Below, one piece after another: positions 6,808-14,133 of a stretch of 17,471 bases of DNA. The notes beneath the pieces were generated by a model. The model did no database searches and was not told the origin of the DNA. It worked only from the letters and a program-made list of their open reading frames with translations. Made by a program: the position numbers and the translations under genes. Numbering within the stretch: the first letter of the stretch is position 1; each line of letters starts with the position of its first letter. The DNA is from Clostridiaceae bacterium. GTDB taxonomy: Bacteria; Bacillota; Clostridia; Oscillospirales; Acutalibacteraceae. The stretch spans positions 1-17,471 of the forward strand of contig JAEDIL010000031.1 of NCBI GenBank assembly GCA_016292455.1, given 5' to 3'.

Positions 6808-7791
6808 TTATCTGTCCTCTCTGAAATATGTCAGACCAAGACTTTCGGGAGGCTGATGCTCCTTTTTCTTTCTTGCACTGACTGTCACAAGAACAACGAT
6901 GGTGATAAGATACGGCAGCATTTTGATAATTTCCTTTGCTGCTGATGAAAGACCCGGAATATAAACACAGATAATGTAAAGTCCGCCGAAAATGAACGAA
7001 CTGAGAATTGCCGATTTCGGCTTCCAGAGTGCGAAAATAACAATTGCAATCGCGAGCCAGCCTCTGTCGCCGAATCCGTCATTCGTCCATGCGCCTGCGG
7101 TGTAGTCCATAACAAAATACAAACCGCCCAGACCGGCAATCGCACCGCCGATTATTGTTGAAAGATACTTATATCTGTTGACGTTGATTCCGGCTGCATC
7201 TGCCGTTGCGGGATTCTCGCCGATTGCACGAAGATTGAGTCCGACGCGCGTTTTGTTGAGAATGAAAGAAGCAACAACAGCTATGATTATTGCAAGATAG
7301 ACAAGAAAGCCAAAAGACAAAAACGTTTTTCCGAAAAGTCCGAGACTTTCCGCAAAGGGAAGCTTTGCCTTATACGCAAGACCGGTTTTGATCAGGGAAA
7401 TTGAACCGCTCTCGCCGAAAAAGCTGAGAAGTGAACCGCCGAAGAAGTTGCCGACGCCGACGCCGAAGGTTGTCAGCGCAAGACCTGTAACATTCTGGTT
7501 CGCTTTAAGAGTGACGGTAAGGAAGCAATATATGAGCGCCATGAGCGCCGAACCGATAATTGTTGAAAGGAAAGGAATTATAATACAGAGAATCGGCGAA
7601 GGATTTGCGTTTCCGTGTTCATAAAGGTAGCCGCCGATGATTCCGGAGATACCGCCTATATACATGATTCCCGGAATTCCGAGGTTGAGGTTTCCGCTCT
7701 TTTCCGTAATGATTTCACCGGTCGAGCCAAAAAGAAGGGGTATACCCTGAATTATTGCAGCGTTGATAAAGGAAGCAATGGTACTTATCAT
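6808..7791 (-). CDS. Nucleoside/simple-sugar ABC transporter permease (NupC/YufQ type)
   Basis: This is the second membrane subunit of the importer encoded here. The 327 residues are largely hydrophobic, with several membrane segments. The hallmark of this permease family, GEIITEKSGNLNLGIPGIM (residues 25-43), is present, as is the cytoplasmic coupling segment with GENPATADAAGIN. The ATG follows the stop codon of the first permease with no gap (TAAATG). Its ribosome binding site GGAGGG (complement of 7799-7804) lies inside that gene's last codons, so translation is coupled. It is the last gene of the operon. The charged C-terminus (SARKKKEHQPPESLG) should be cytoplasmic. The substrate is inferred from xpt in the same operon and from characterised Nup systems. 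Confidence 0.9.
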   Translation of the reverse strand: MISTIASFINAAIIQGIPLLFGSTGEIITEKSGNLNLGIPGIMYIGGISGIIGGYLYEHGNANPSPILCIIIPFLSTIIGSALMALIYCFLTVTLKANQNVTGLALTTFGVGVGNFFGGSLLSFFGESGSISLIKTGLAYKAKLPFAESLGLFGKTFLSFGFLVYLAIIIAVVASFILNKTRVGLNLRAIGENPATADAAGINVNRYKYLSTIIGGAIAGLGGLYFVMDYTAGAWTNDGFGDRGWLAIAIVIFALWKPKSAILSSFIFGGLYIICVYIPGLSSAAKEIIKMLPYLITIVVLVTVSARKKKEHQPPESLGLTYFREDR

Positions 7792-8901
7792 TTATTTTCC
7801 CTCCTTATGCTTTGCGCGCGGCTTGATCTGATAGTTGATGAAAAACTCGCTGCCGATGATGAAGAAAATTATTACGCCGGTGAGAATATCCGCAACGCTC
7901 TCGTTCAGGCGGAAATTCGTTGCAATTTCTCCCGCGCCTCTCTGGAGAAAGACGATGAGGAACGAGGTGATGACCATAAGCGCAGGATTGAACTTTGCAA
8001 GCCACGAAACCATGATTGCCGTAAAGCCGTTGCCGCCGGCAAGGTTCGTTGAAATTGTGTGGTTCGTTCCCGAAACAAGCAGGAAGCCGGCAAGACCGCA
8101 GATTGCACCGGAAAGAACCATCGTTCTTATAATAACTTTTTTAACGTCAATACCGATATAGCGTGCGGTCTTTTCGCTTTCGCCGACAACGGAAAGCTCA
8201 TAGCCGTGTTTGCTGTATTTGAGATAGACAAACATGACAACCGTCAGAGCGGCAACAACAACAATGTTGAAAAGGTATTTCTGACCGAAAAGGTCGGGCA
8301 TCCAACCGCTTTTTGAGGTGGAGTTGATGACGCCCATCACACCGGAGCCGCTCGGAACCCAGATTGTGATTGCAAAAGAGACAAGCTGAATTGCAATATA
8401 GTTCATCATGAGGGTAAAAAGGCTTTCGTTCGTGTTCCACTTGGCTTTGAAATAGGCAGGAATGACTCCCCAGATTACACCGCCGAGAATTGACGCTGCA
8501 AGCATTATGAGTATTAGGAGAGCGTTGGGAAGCTTATCTCCGGCATAAAACATGCAGGCAACACAGGCAAGTCCGCCGATGAGCACCTGACCTTCCGCGC
8601 CGAGGTTCCAGAAGCGCATTTTGAACGCCGGAGTAACGGCAAGCGAAATGCAGAGAAGAATTGCAATATTCTGCAAAAGAATCCAGACCTTGCGCTTTGT
8701 TCCGAAGCTGCCCTGGAACATTGAAATATAAACCTCAATGGGATTCTGTTTTGTGAGAAGAACGATTATGAACGCGCAGACGATGAGTGAGGCAAGAATT
8801 GCGCAGCCCCTGATGAGCCATGCTTTCCACCAGACCATTCCGGACCGCTTTGCAATATGAAAAAGCGGTTCATGGACTTTTGCTTCTTTATTTTTGCTCA
8901 T
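7792..8901 (-). CDS. Nucleoside/simple-sugar ABC transporter permease (NupB/YufP type)
   Basis: This is the first membrane subunit of the importer. The 369-residue product is a polytopic membrane protein with the family motif FWNLGAEGQVLIGG (97-110) and a GESEKTARYIGIDVKK coupling loop that contacts the ATPase. ATG 8901 is used because GGAGG sits 8 bases before it; an in-frame GTG at 8910 is too close to that site. The first 14 bases overlap the end of the ATPase gene in another frame, which indicates coupling. The N-terminal ~25 residues are polar and should lie in the cytoplasm. Confidence 0.9.
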   Translation of the reverse strand: MSKNKEAKVHEPLFHIAKRSGMVWWKAWLIRGCAILASLIVCAFIIVLLTKQNPIEVYISMFQGSFGTKRKVWILLQNIAILLCISLAVTPAFKMRFWNLGAEGQVLIGGLACVACMFYAGDKLPNALLILIMLAASILGGVIWGVIPAYFKAKWNTNESLFTLMMNYIAIQLVSFAITIWVPSGSGVMGVINSTSKSGWMPDLFGQKYLFNIVVVAALTVVMFVYLKYSKHGYELSVVGESEKTARYIGIDVKKVIIRTMVLSGAICGLAGFLLVSGTNHTISTNLAGGNGFTAIMVSWLAKFNPALMVITSFLIVFLQRGAGEIATNFRLNESVADILTGVIIFFIIGSEFFINYQIKPRAKHKEGK

Positions 8902-10435
8902 TTTCGTCACCTCCGTGTGTTTTTGTCATAAGCAGACCGATCTCGTTTTTGGTCGAGGTCTTTCCGTCAACAATTCCGGTGATTCTTCCCGAGCCGATTA
9001 CCATGATACGGTCGCAAAGCTCAACAAGAACATCAAGGTCTTCTCCGACAAAAATGACTGCAACGCCGCGCTTTTTCTGCTCGTTGAGCAGGTTATATAT
9101 CATGTATGAAGAATTGATGTCAAGACCGCGGACGGGATACGCCGCCATGAGCACCGTCGGCGCAGCCGCAATTTCACGGCCGACAAGAACTTTCTGAACG
9201 TTACCGCCGGAAAGCCGTCTGACCGGTGTTGTTGCGCCGGGAGTGACAACTTCAAGGTCTGCAATAATTTTTTCCGCGAGTGACTTGGGCTGCTTGCGTT
9301 CAAGAAACATTGACTTGCCCTTTCTGTATGAACGCAGCATCATGTTGTCAATTATATCCATGTTGCCGACAAGACCCATTCCGAGTCTGTCTTCTGGAAC
9401 AAAGGAAAGGCGCACACCTAACTCTCTGATTTGAAGCGGAGTTTTGTCGCGGAGATTTTCGGTTTTTTCGGTTTTGGGGTCATTATAGAGAATTTCGCCC
9501 GAGTCAAGGTGCTGCAAGCCGGCAATAGCTTCAAGAAGCTCGCGCTGACCGCTGCCGGCAATTCCCGCAATTCCGAGAATCTCTCCGCTCCTGGCAGTGA
9601 AGCTGACGTCGTCAAGAACCTTGACGCCCTCACGGTTCTTGCAGACAAGACCTTTGACAACCAGCCTGTCCTGCGGATCCTTCGGTTCGGTTCTTTCAAT
9701 GTTAAGGCTGACCTTTTTGCCTACCATCATTTCGGTGAGTTCGCTTTCGTTGGTTTCCTCCGTCACAACCGTTCCGATGAACTCGCCCTTGCGCAGAACA
9801 GAAACGCGGTCTGAAAGCGAAAGCACCTCATGAAGCTTATGCGTAATTATTACAATTGCCTTTCCGTCGTCACGCATACGGCGCAGAACGGAAAACAGCT
9901 TCTGTGTTTCCTGCGGAGTAAGAACGGCGGTAGGCTCATCAAGGATGAGAATGTCTGCGCCGCGGTAGAGCACCTTGATAATTTCAACAGTCTGCTTTTC
10001 CGAAACGGACATTTCATAGATTTTCTTCATCGGGTCTATTTCAAAACCGTATTTTGCGCTGATTTCCCTGACGCGTTCGGCAACCTTTTTCAGGTTATAT
10101 CTGCCCTGTTCATCAAGACCGAGAACAATGTTTTCAGCCGCGGTAAAAATGTCAACCAGCTTGAAGTGCTGATGAATCATTCCGATCTTATGCTCAAAAG
10201 CGTCCTTCGGTGAACGGATTACTACCTCTTTTCCGCCGATGAAAATCTGTCCGTCGTCCGGAAAATATATTCCGGAGATCATGTTCATCAAAGTAGTTTT
10301 TCCGCTTCCGTTTTCGCCGAGAAGCGAAAGAATTTCTCCGTTGTTAACGGTGAGATTGATGTTCCGGTTAGCCTTGATGGAGCCGAAGGTTTTGCTGATG
10401 TTCTTTAATTCAATTGCCGGTGTGCCCAACTTCAT
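8888..10435 (-). CDS. ABC transporter ATPase with two nucleotide-binding domains (NupA/YufO type)
   Basis: This cytoplasmic protein powers the importer. The 515 residues form two fused ABC domains. Domain 1 has Walker A GENGSGKT (40-47), a divergent signature MSVSEKQ (142-148), Walker B ILILDEPTA (162-170) and H199. Domain 2 has a degenerate Walker A, GIAGSGQRE (291-299), with no lysine-threonine pair. It also has a good signature LSGGN (408-412), a Walker B lacking the glutamate (VLMAAYPVRGLD), and no H-loop histidine (FVGED). One weak and one active ATP site is normal for sugar/nucleoside ATPases of this class. GGAGG at 10443-10439 supports the ATG. An internal terminator lies between this gene and the upstream lipoprotein gene, so it should be expressed less than that gene. 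Confidence 0.93.
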   Translation of the reverse strand: MKLGTPAIELKNISKTFGSIKANRNINLTVNNGEILSLLGENGSGKTTLMNMISGIYFPDDGQIFIGGKEVVIRSPKDAFEHKIGMIHQHFKLVDIFTAAENIVLGLDEQGRYNLKKVAERVREISAKYGFEIDPMKKIYEMSVSEKQTVEIIKVLYRGADILILDEPTAVLTPQETQKLFSVLRRMRDDGKAIVIITHKLHEVLSLSDRVSVLRKGEFIGTVVTEETNESELTEMMVGKKVSLNIERTEPKDPQDRLVVKGLVCKNREGVKVLDDVSFTARSGEILGIAGIAGSGQRELLEAIAGLQHLDSGEILYNDPKTEKTENLRDKTPLQIRELGVRLSFVPEDRLGMGLVGNMDIIDNMMLRSYRKGKSMFLERKQPKSLAEKIIADLEVVTPGATTPVRRLSGGNVQKVLVGREIAAAPTVLMAAYPVRGLDINSSYMIYNLLNEQKKRGVAVIFVGEDLDVLVELCDRIMVIGSGRITGIVDGKTSTKNEIGLLMTKTHGGDENEQK

Positions 10436-10496
10436 ATACCTCCGTTATTTTTCATTTTTCTCAAACGAAAGCGCAACAAGGCTGCGCCCTCTTTTC

Positions 10497-10535
10497 AAAA
10501 AAACGAAGAACGGGCGAAGCGAAACGCCTCGCCCG
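10497..10535 (-). terminator. Attenuating terminator between the lipoprotein and ATPase genes
   Basis: On the minus strand CGGGCGAGGCG pairs with CGCTTCGCCCG (10535-10511) around a TTT loop, with one G-U pair. TTCTTCG and seven T (10503-10497) follow. Its place inside an operon suggests partial read-through, making more binding protein than ATPase and permeases. This is common for binding-protein-dependent importers. Confidence 0.8.
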
Positions 10536-10550
10536 GTCAGGTTTGGTTAA

Positions 10551-11810
10551 TTATTTCTCGGTGATTCCGTCAATGTACTTGATGTCAAAGTACGGAGCAC
10601 TTCTCATACCTTCAACGTCTGATTCGCAGAAAGCGCCATCCTTGATAACTTCGGTGTCAGCCTCGAACTTTTCGTCGGGGATAACGTCAGCCATGTAGGA
10701 GTCAAGCTTCTTTCCGTCAACGGTGAATGTGTCGGTATCGAAGACATTGAGTTCACCCTTTTCAAGCTTTGCAACGGCTTCGTCAATTGCTTCCTGAGTG
10801 CCCTTTGCAGCAACAGCTTCGTTGAGCTTTGTGAGCTGAACGGATTCGGTTGCGAGGGTTCCGCACCAGTCTGCTGCGAATTCTTCACCCTTTGCAACAG
10901 CGTTGATTACAAGCTCATAGTACGGTGACCAGTTGATCTTTGAGGAAATGATTGCGGTGTTCGGACCCATTGAGGTAGTGTCAATGTTGTATGCAACATT
11001 GGGAACGCCCTTTTCTTCGCAAGCCTTGGGAGCACCTTCTGAGTCAGCGTGCTGGCTGATAAGAACGCAGCCGTCGTTGATGAGGCTGAGAGCAGCTTCG
11101 CGTTCAAGAGCAATGTCAAACCATGACTTTGTGTAGGTAACCTTCATTGTTGCGCTTTCGCAAACTGAACGGGCGCCAAGGAAGAATGAAGTGAAGCCGG
11201 AAACAACTTCTGCATAGTCATAAGCGCCGATGTAGCCGATTACAGCTTCTTCAGCCTTGATTTTTCCGTCTTCGATCATTTCGTTAAGCTTCATACCTGC
11301 TGCGATACCTGCAAGGTAACGACCTTCATAGATTGAAGCAAAAGCGTTGTGGAAGTTCTTGATTCCGGCAGTCTTTGCGCTGGTTCCGGTTGCGTGGCAG
11401 AACTGAACCTCGGGGAACTCTTCGGCAGCCTGCTTGAGGAAGCCTTCGTGACCGAATGAGTCAGCAAAAACGATGTTGCAGCCTGCGTCAGCAAGCTCCT
11501 GAGCTGCTGAAAGGCACTTGTCATCTTCGGGGATGTTGGTCTTGATGAGAACCTGATCATCAGAGAGACCGAGCTTCTCCTGGGTATCCTTGAGAGCCTG
11601 AATGAAGTTGTTGTCATAGGTGGAGTTTTCATCGTGAAGGCAGATGAGACCGATCTTAACCTTTGAATAGTCAACATCTGTTGCTACGGGAGCTGTTGAT
11701 TCTTCTGATGAACCGGCAGCGGTTGTGGTGGTGTCTTCTGTTTTTCCGCCGCAAGCTGCGAATGCAAAAAGAAGAACAGCTGCAAGCAGGAGTGCAAGGA
11801 ATTTTTTCAT
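10551..11810 (-). CDS. BMP-family substrate-binding lipoprotein (purine nucleoside type)
   Basis: This extracellular lipoprotein captures the substrate for the ABC importer. The 419-residue precursor has MKK, a hydrophobic stretch and a lipobox ending at C20 (AFAAC), followed by a Thr/Ser-rich linker (TTTTAAGSSEES). The body then has the BMP/Med start VKIGLICLHDENSTYDNNF, with IVFADSFGHEGFLKQAAEEFPEV-like strands further on. VIGYIGAYDYAEVVSGFTSFFLGAR (split over two helices) and LISQHADSEGAPKACEEKG are typical of the family. GGAGG lies 8 bases before ATG 11810; the frame is open further upstream, but that part has no ribosome binding site and would spoil the signal peptide. A small TGCCGAAAGGCA hairpin sits in the 63-base gap from xpt. 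The substrate is inferred from the xpt linkage. Confidence 0.93.
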   Translation of the reverse strand: MKKFLALLLAAVLLFAFAACGGKTEDTTTTAAGSSEESTAPVATDVDYSKVKIGLICLHDENSTYDNNFIQALKDTQEKLGLSDDQVLIKTNIPEDDKCLSAAQELADAGCNIVFADSFGHEGFLKQAAEEFPEVQFCHATGTSAKTAGIKNFHNAFASIYEGRYLAGIAAGMKLNEMIEDGKIKAEEAVIGYIGAYDYAEVVSGFTSFFLGARSVCESATMKVTYTKSWFDIALEREAALSLINDGCVLISQHADSEGAPKACEEKGVPNVAYNIDTTSMGPNTAIISSKINWSPYYELVINAVAKGEEFAADWCGTLATESVQLTKLNEAVAAKGTQEAIDEAVAKLEKGELNVFDTDTFTVDGKKLDSYMADVIPDEKFEADTEVIKDGAFCESDVEGMRSAPYFDIKYIDGITEK

Positions 11811-11873
11811 GCTTTTTTCCTCCGTCGTTTTGCCTTTCGGCATTTTTTTATTTATAAACCGCCCTCAGGCAAT

Positions 11874-12443
11874 TTATCTGAACTTAATCTCGCCGTCATC
11901 CATGCTGTCAATAACGGCAAGAGATTCAACGCGGACACCCACGTTATTGATCCTCTGCGAACCGGGCTGAAAGCCCTTTTCAATGGCAATTCCGCAGCCG
12001 ACGACCTCGGCGCCCGCCTGACGGCAAAGGTCAATGAGACCAAGAAGCGCGTTGCCCTCGGCAAGGAAGTCGTCAATGATGAGAACCTTATCGTTCTTTG
12101 AAAGGAACTCCTTTGAAACGATTACATCGTATGTAGTTCCGTGTGTATAGGACTTGACCTGAGTCTTATATACCATTCCGGAGATGTTCTTGGTCTTGGT
12201 CTTTTTTGCAAAGAGCACCGGACAATTAAAAAACTGCGCCGTTATACACGCAATCCCTATTCCAGATGCTTCTATGGTAAGGATTTTGTTAACCTCGCAG
12301 TCAGAGTATATATTCTTAAATTCCCTGCCCATATCATTGAGCAGAGTTACGTCCATCTGATGATTAAGGAAGGAATCAACCTTCAAAATGCTCCCGGGGT
12401 AGACTTTTCCGTCTTTGCGAATTCTTTCCTCAAGGAGAACCAT
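11874..12443 (-). CDS. xpt: Xanthine phosphoribosyltransferase
   Basis: This enzyme joins xanthine to PRPP, giving XMP for purine salvage in the cytoplasm. The 189 residues align almost end to end with Bacillus subtilis Xpt as I recall it. KVDSFLNHQ (21-29), TIEASGI (56-62), the PRPP loop VLIIDDFLAEGNA (120-132), IEKGFQPG (154-161) and RVESLA (171-176) all match. ATG 12443 gives the same N-terminal length as Bacillus Xpt; a GTG two codons upstream is less likely. It is the first gene of the operon, 63 bases before the lipoprotein gene. Its leader shows no purine riboswitch, which usually precedes xpt in Firmicutes. Confidence 0.95.
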   Translation of the reverse strand: MVLLEERIRKDGKVYPGSILKVDSFLNHQMDVTLLNDMGREFKNIYSDCEVNKILTIEASGIGIACITAQFFNCPVLFAKKTKTKNISGMVYKTQVKSYTHGTTYDVIVSKEFLSKNDKVLIIDDFLAEGNALLGLIDLCRQAGAEVVGCGIAIEKGFQPGSQRINNVGVRVESLAVIDSMDDGEIKFR

Positions 12444-12527
12444 CGTCACTCACCGCCTTCCGGGAAATTGAAAAGACATTTCAAACAACTAGCATAAAAA
12501 TAAGTACCTTTGATTGATTGCGTGATA

Positions 12528-12556
12528 ATTTTATCAAAAGCTGTCGGATTTTACAA
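12528..12556 (-). promoter_or_regulatory. Promoter of the xpt-transporter operon
   Basis: On the minus strand TTGTAA (12556-12551), a 17-base spacer and TAAAAT (12533-12528) form the promoter, with an extended TG before the -10. Transcription should start near 12521, leaving about 78 bases of leader, which is too short for a purine riboswitch plus its switch hairpin. Confidence 0.7.
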
Positions 12557-12573
12557 GTCTTATTTTTGTAAAA
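12549..12573. promoter_or_regulatory. Inverted repeat covering the -35 of the xpt operon (operator candidate)
   Basis: TTTTACAA (12549-12556) and TTGTAAAA (12566-12573) are perfect inverted arms with a 9-base spacer. One arm contains the -35 hexamer, so a bound repressor would block RNA polymerase. A second inverted repeat, TTAGAA (12579-12584) and TTCTAA (12593-12598), lies just upstream. Neither resembles the Bacillus PurR box. I see nothing nameable in 12599-12758. Confidence 0.45.
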
Positions 12574-12758
12574 GTTATTTAGAATTGAAACCTTCTAATT
12601 GTGCATTGTGACGAAGCAGTATTCAGACATTAAGAAAACCGCGCAAAACCTCTGCCCTTAAAAAAGCTTTTGTAATTCGACACCCGAACACGAACCCGCT
12701 GCATACAGCTGAAAATAGGCGGCATGCCTTTGCCCGGTACATGCGCTGCAATTTTCTG

Positions 12759-12785
12759 AAAAAGGGCGGCCCCGAAAGGTCGCCC
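12759..12785 (-). terminator. Terminator of the 3D-domain protein gene
   Basis: On the minus strand GGGCG and CGCCC (12785-12764) close an imperfect stem with an inner CC/GG pair around TTTC. Five T (12763-12759) follow. It lies about 50 bases after the stop codon of the 3D-domain gene and isolates it from xpt. Confidence 0.75.
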
Positions 12786-12833
12786 GCAAATCCGTTTTTT
12801 TGTAACTGCCTTTGATGTGCTGAAAAGAAACCG

Positions 12834-13943
12834 TTATTCAAGAACATAGATTTCAACATTTCTTCTGCCGAATGAGCAGCATTCGGAAAGCGTATGAAAA
12901 TAAAGGTCAATAACAGTCGGACTGTTATAAATGAAACCGCCGGTGTCGCTCGCTTCACAGTAGCCGTAAACATATCTGCCGTCGCATGAAACGACATAGA
13001 GCTTTGAGCCATAGGGGATTTCGCGCGGGTCAACCGCAACCCTGCCCGGCATAGCCGCCTGTCCGGTGGCGGTTATGCCTCCGCCGTAATATGCCGTTGC
13101 AGAACCGACAATCTTTCGCTTATACTTTGTCGGTTTTCCGTTTTCGTCAAGCTCAAACCTGATTTTTGCCGGCAGCTCGGAAATTGCCATGAGACCGTTA
13201 TAGCCGCTCACCCCGACAGCACCTTTCTGAACGACGCGCTTTTTAGTTCCGGTCTGTATCACCTCGGTAACTGCCCTTTTTTTCACCCTTGAAACAACAC
13301 GCTCGCTGCGCTCAATTTTTCCGTCAACGAGAATGTCAATATAAATATCCTCGCGTTCGCCGTTTTCCCCCGCGGTTTCAAGGTACATTTCGCCGCGGTA
13401 CATCTTTTTGTTCTTCTTCCTTTTTGTTTTATACTTCACGCTGACGAGTTCTGTTCTCAGTTCGAGAGTAACACGTTCAAGCTTTATTGTCATCCCTTTT
13501 TTCAGAAGCTTATCGGTTTTATAGTTAAGCCGGTCGTTTTCTCCGACAGTCAGCTTTGCCGCTTTCAGAAGGTCGCCGACAGTTCCGGAATTGACGGAAA
13601 ACTTCCTTTTCTCTCCGTCGGCAACAACGCTGACTTCAAAATCCTTTCCGACGCCGAGGTGAAGTGCGGACAGGCCCTTTGAGCCGCGTCCGTTCTTCGC
13701 GCTTTTATCTCCTGACTGCTCTTCAAGAAAGTCCTGAAGAATGTTCACAGCCTCCCGCATTTCAAGGCAGGCTTCTTCGGCGGCGGCATTGTCGGCTTTG
13801 CTCTGAACGCAGTAAGCATATACGCTTTGAGCAGAGAAAACAGAAAACGCAAAAACAATGACAACGGAAAGCGAAAGCAATATTCCGGCAAGCCTTGAAA
13901 CGGCAAGTCCTTTTCCGCGTTCCTGAACCACCAGCTTCATCAT
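12834..13943 (-). CDS. Membrane-anchored DUF348-G5-3D cell-wall protein (YabE/Sps-like)
   Basis: This is probably a peptidoglycan-cleaving enzyme of the Firmicutes resuscitation-factor type, acting outside the membrane. The 369 residues start with an uncleaved signal or membrane segment (about 15-43). A ubiquitin-like DUF348 domain follows (about 103-160: DFEVSVVADGEKRKFSV onward), then a basic linker and a G5 domain (about 163-235, with VVSRVKKRAVTEVIQTG). The C-terminus is a 3D domain (about 280-368). Its three conserved aspartates are present: D305 in VAVDP, D333 in ASDTGG and D346 in VIDLYF. These resemble the MltA lytic transglycosylase core. AAGGGGG lies just before two adjacent ATGs (13943 and 13940); either could start. 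A consensus promoter is 47 bases upstream. It diverges from the phage-like genes and shares their regulatory region, including a LexA-like box. Confidence 0.88.
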   Translation of the reverse strand: MMKLVVQERGKGLAVSRLAGILLSLSVVIVFAFSVFSAQSVYAYCVQSKADNAAAEEACLEMREAVNILQDFLEEQSGDKSAKNGRGSKGLSALHLGVGKDFEVSVVADGEKRKFSVNSGTVGDLLKAAKLTVGENDRLNYKTDKLLKKGMTIKLERVTLELRTELVSVKYKTKRKKNKKMYRGEMYLETAGENGEREDIYIDILVDGKIERSERVVSRVKKRAVTEVIQTGTKKRVVQKGAVGVSGYNGLMAISELPAKIRFELDENGKPTKYKRKIVGSATAYYGGGITATGQAAMPGRVAVDPREIPYGSKLYVVSCDGRYVYGYCEASDTGGFIYNSPTVIDLYFHTLSECCSFGRRNVEIYVLE

Positions 13944-13989
13944 TGCGCCCCCTTCCCGGAAAATTCTGCCATGAAAATCATACCGTGGG

Positions 13990-14018
13990 ATTATATTACC
14001 TTTTTCGTCATTTGTCAA
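13990..14018 (-). promoter_or_regulatory. Consensus sigma-A promoter of the 3D-domain gene
   Basis: On the minus strand TTGACA (14018-14013), a 17-base spacer and TATAAT (13995-13990) match the ideal promoter at every hexamer position. The LexA-like palindrome lies 26 bases upstream of this -35. Confidence 0.92.
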
Positions 14019-14044
14019 ATCGGCGCTTTTTTCAGAAAAAATAT

Positions 14045-14058
14045 CGAACAAATGTTCG
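14045..14058. promoter_or_regulatory. LexA (SOS) box between divergent promoters
   Basis: CGAACAAATGTTCG has the GAAC-N4-GTTC core of the Gram-positive LexA/DinR box. Its arms extend to perfect 6-bp inverted repeats (TCGAAC and GTTCGA, 14044-14059). It ends 8 bases before the -35 of the rightward promoter, so LexA bound there should repress the phage-like operon until DNA damage. The leftward promoter may be affected too, but more weakly given the distance. Confidence 0.8.
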
Positions 14059-14066
14059 AAAAAATA

Positions 14067-14095
14067 TTGACAAGCGTTGAATCCGTCTGTACAAT
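14067..14095 (+). promoter_or_regulatory. Consensus sigma-A promoter of the phage-like operon
   Basis: TTGACA (14067-14072), a 17-base spacer and TACAAT (14090-14095) form a near-ideal promoter. Transcription would start around 14102, only about 30 bases before the first gene. Tail-fibre genes inside an intact prophage usually lack such a dedicated strong promoter. Confidence 0.88.
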
Positions 14096-14133
14096 TTTAA
14101 TTGAAGCCGCAAATTCACCCTTGGGAGGAAACA

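Noticed and set aside
6627..6811. Target-site duplication flanking the inverted-repeat element
   Set aside because: Sequences just outside both ends were compared and no convincing direct repeat was found, so insertion is not proven.
12440..12640. Purine riboswitch upstream of xpt
   Set aside because: Looked for because it is typical of this gene; the conserved core segments are not present on the minus strand and the leader is too short.
13944..14051. Longer N-terminus for the 3D-domain protein (start at 14051)
   Set aside because: The extra 36 codons run across the consensus promoter at 13990-14018 and have no ribosome binding site, whereas the internal ATG pair has one followed by a normal signal anchor.
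14101..14133. Upstream TTG start for the tail-fibre gene at 14101
   Set aside because: It falls at or before the predicted transcription start and lacks a ribosome binding site; ATG 14134 has GGGAGG at the right distance.
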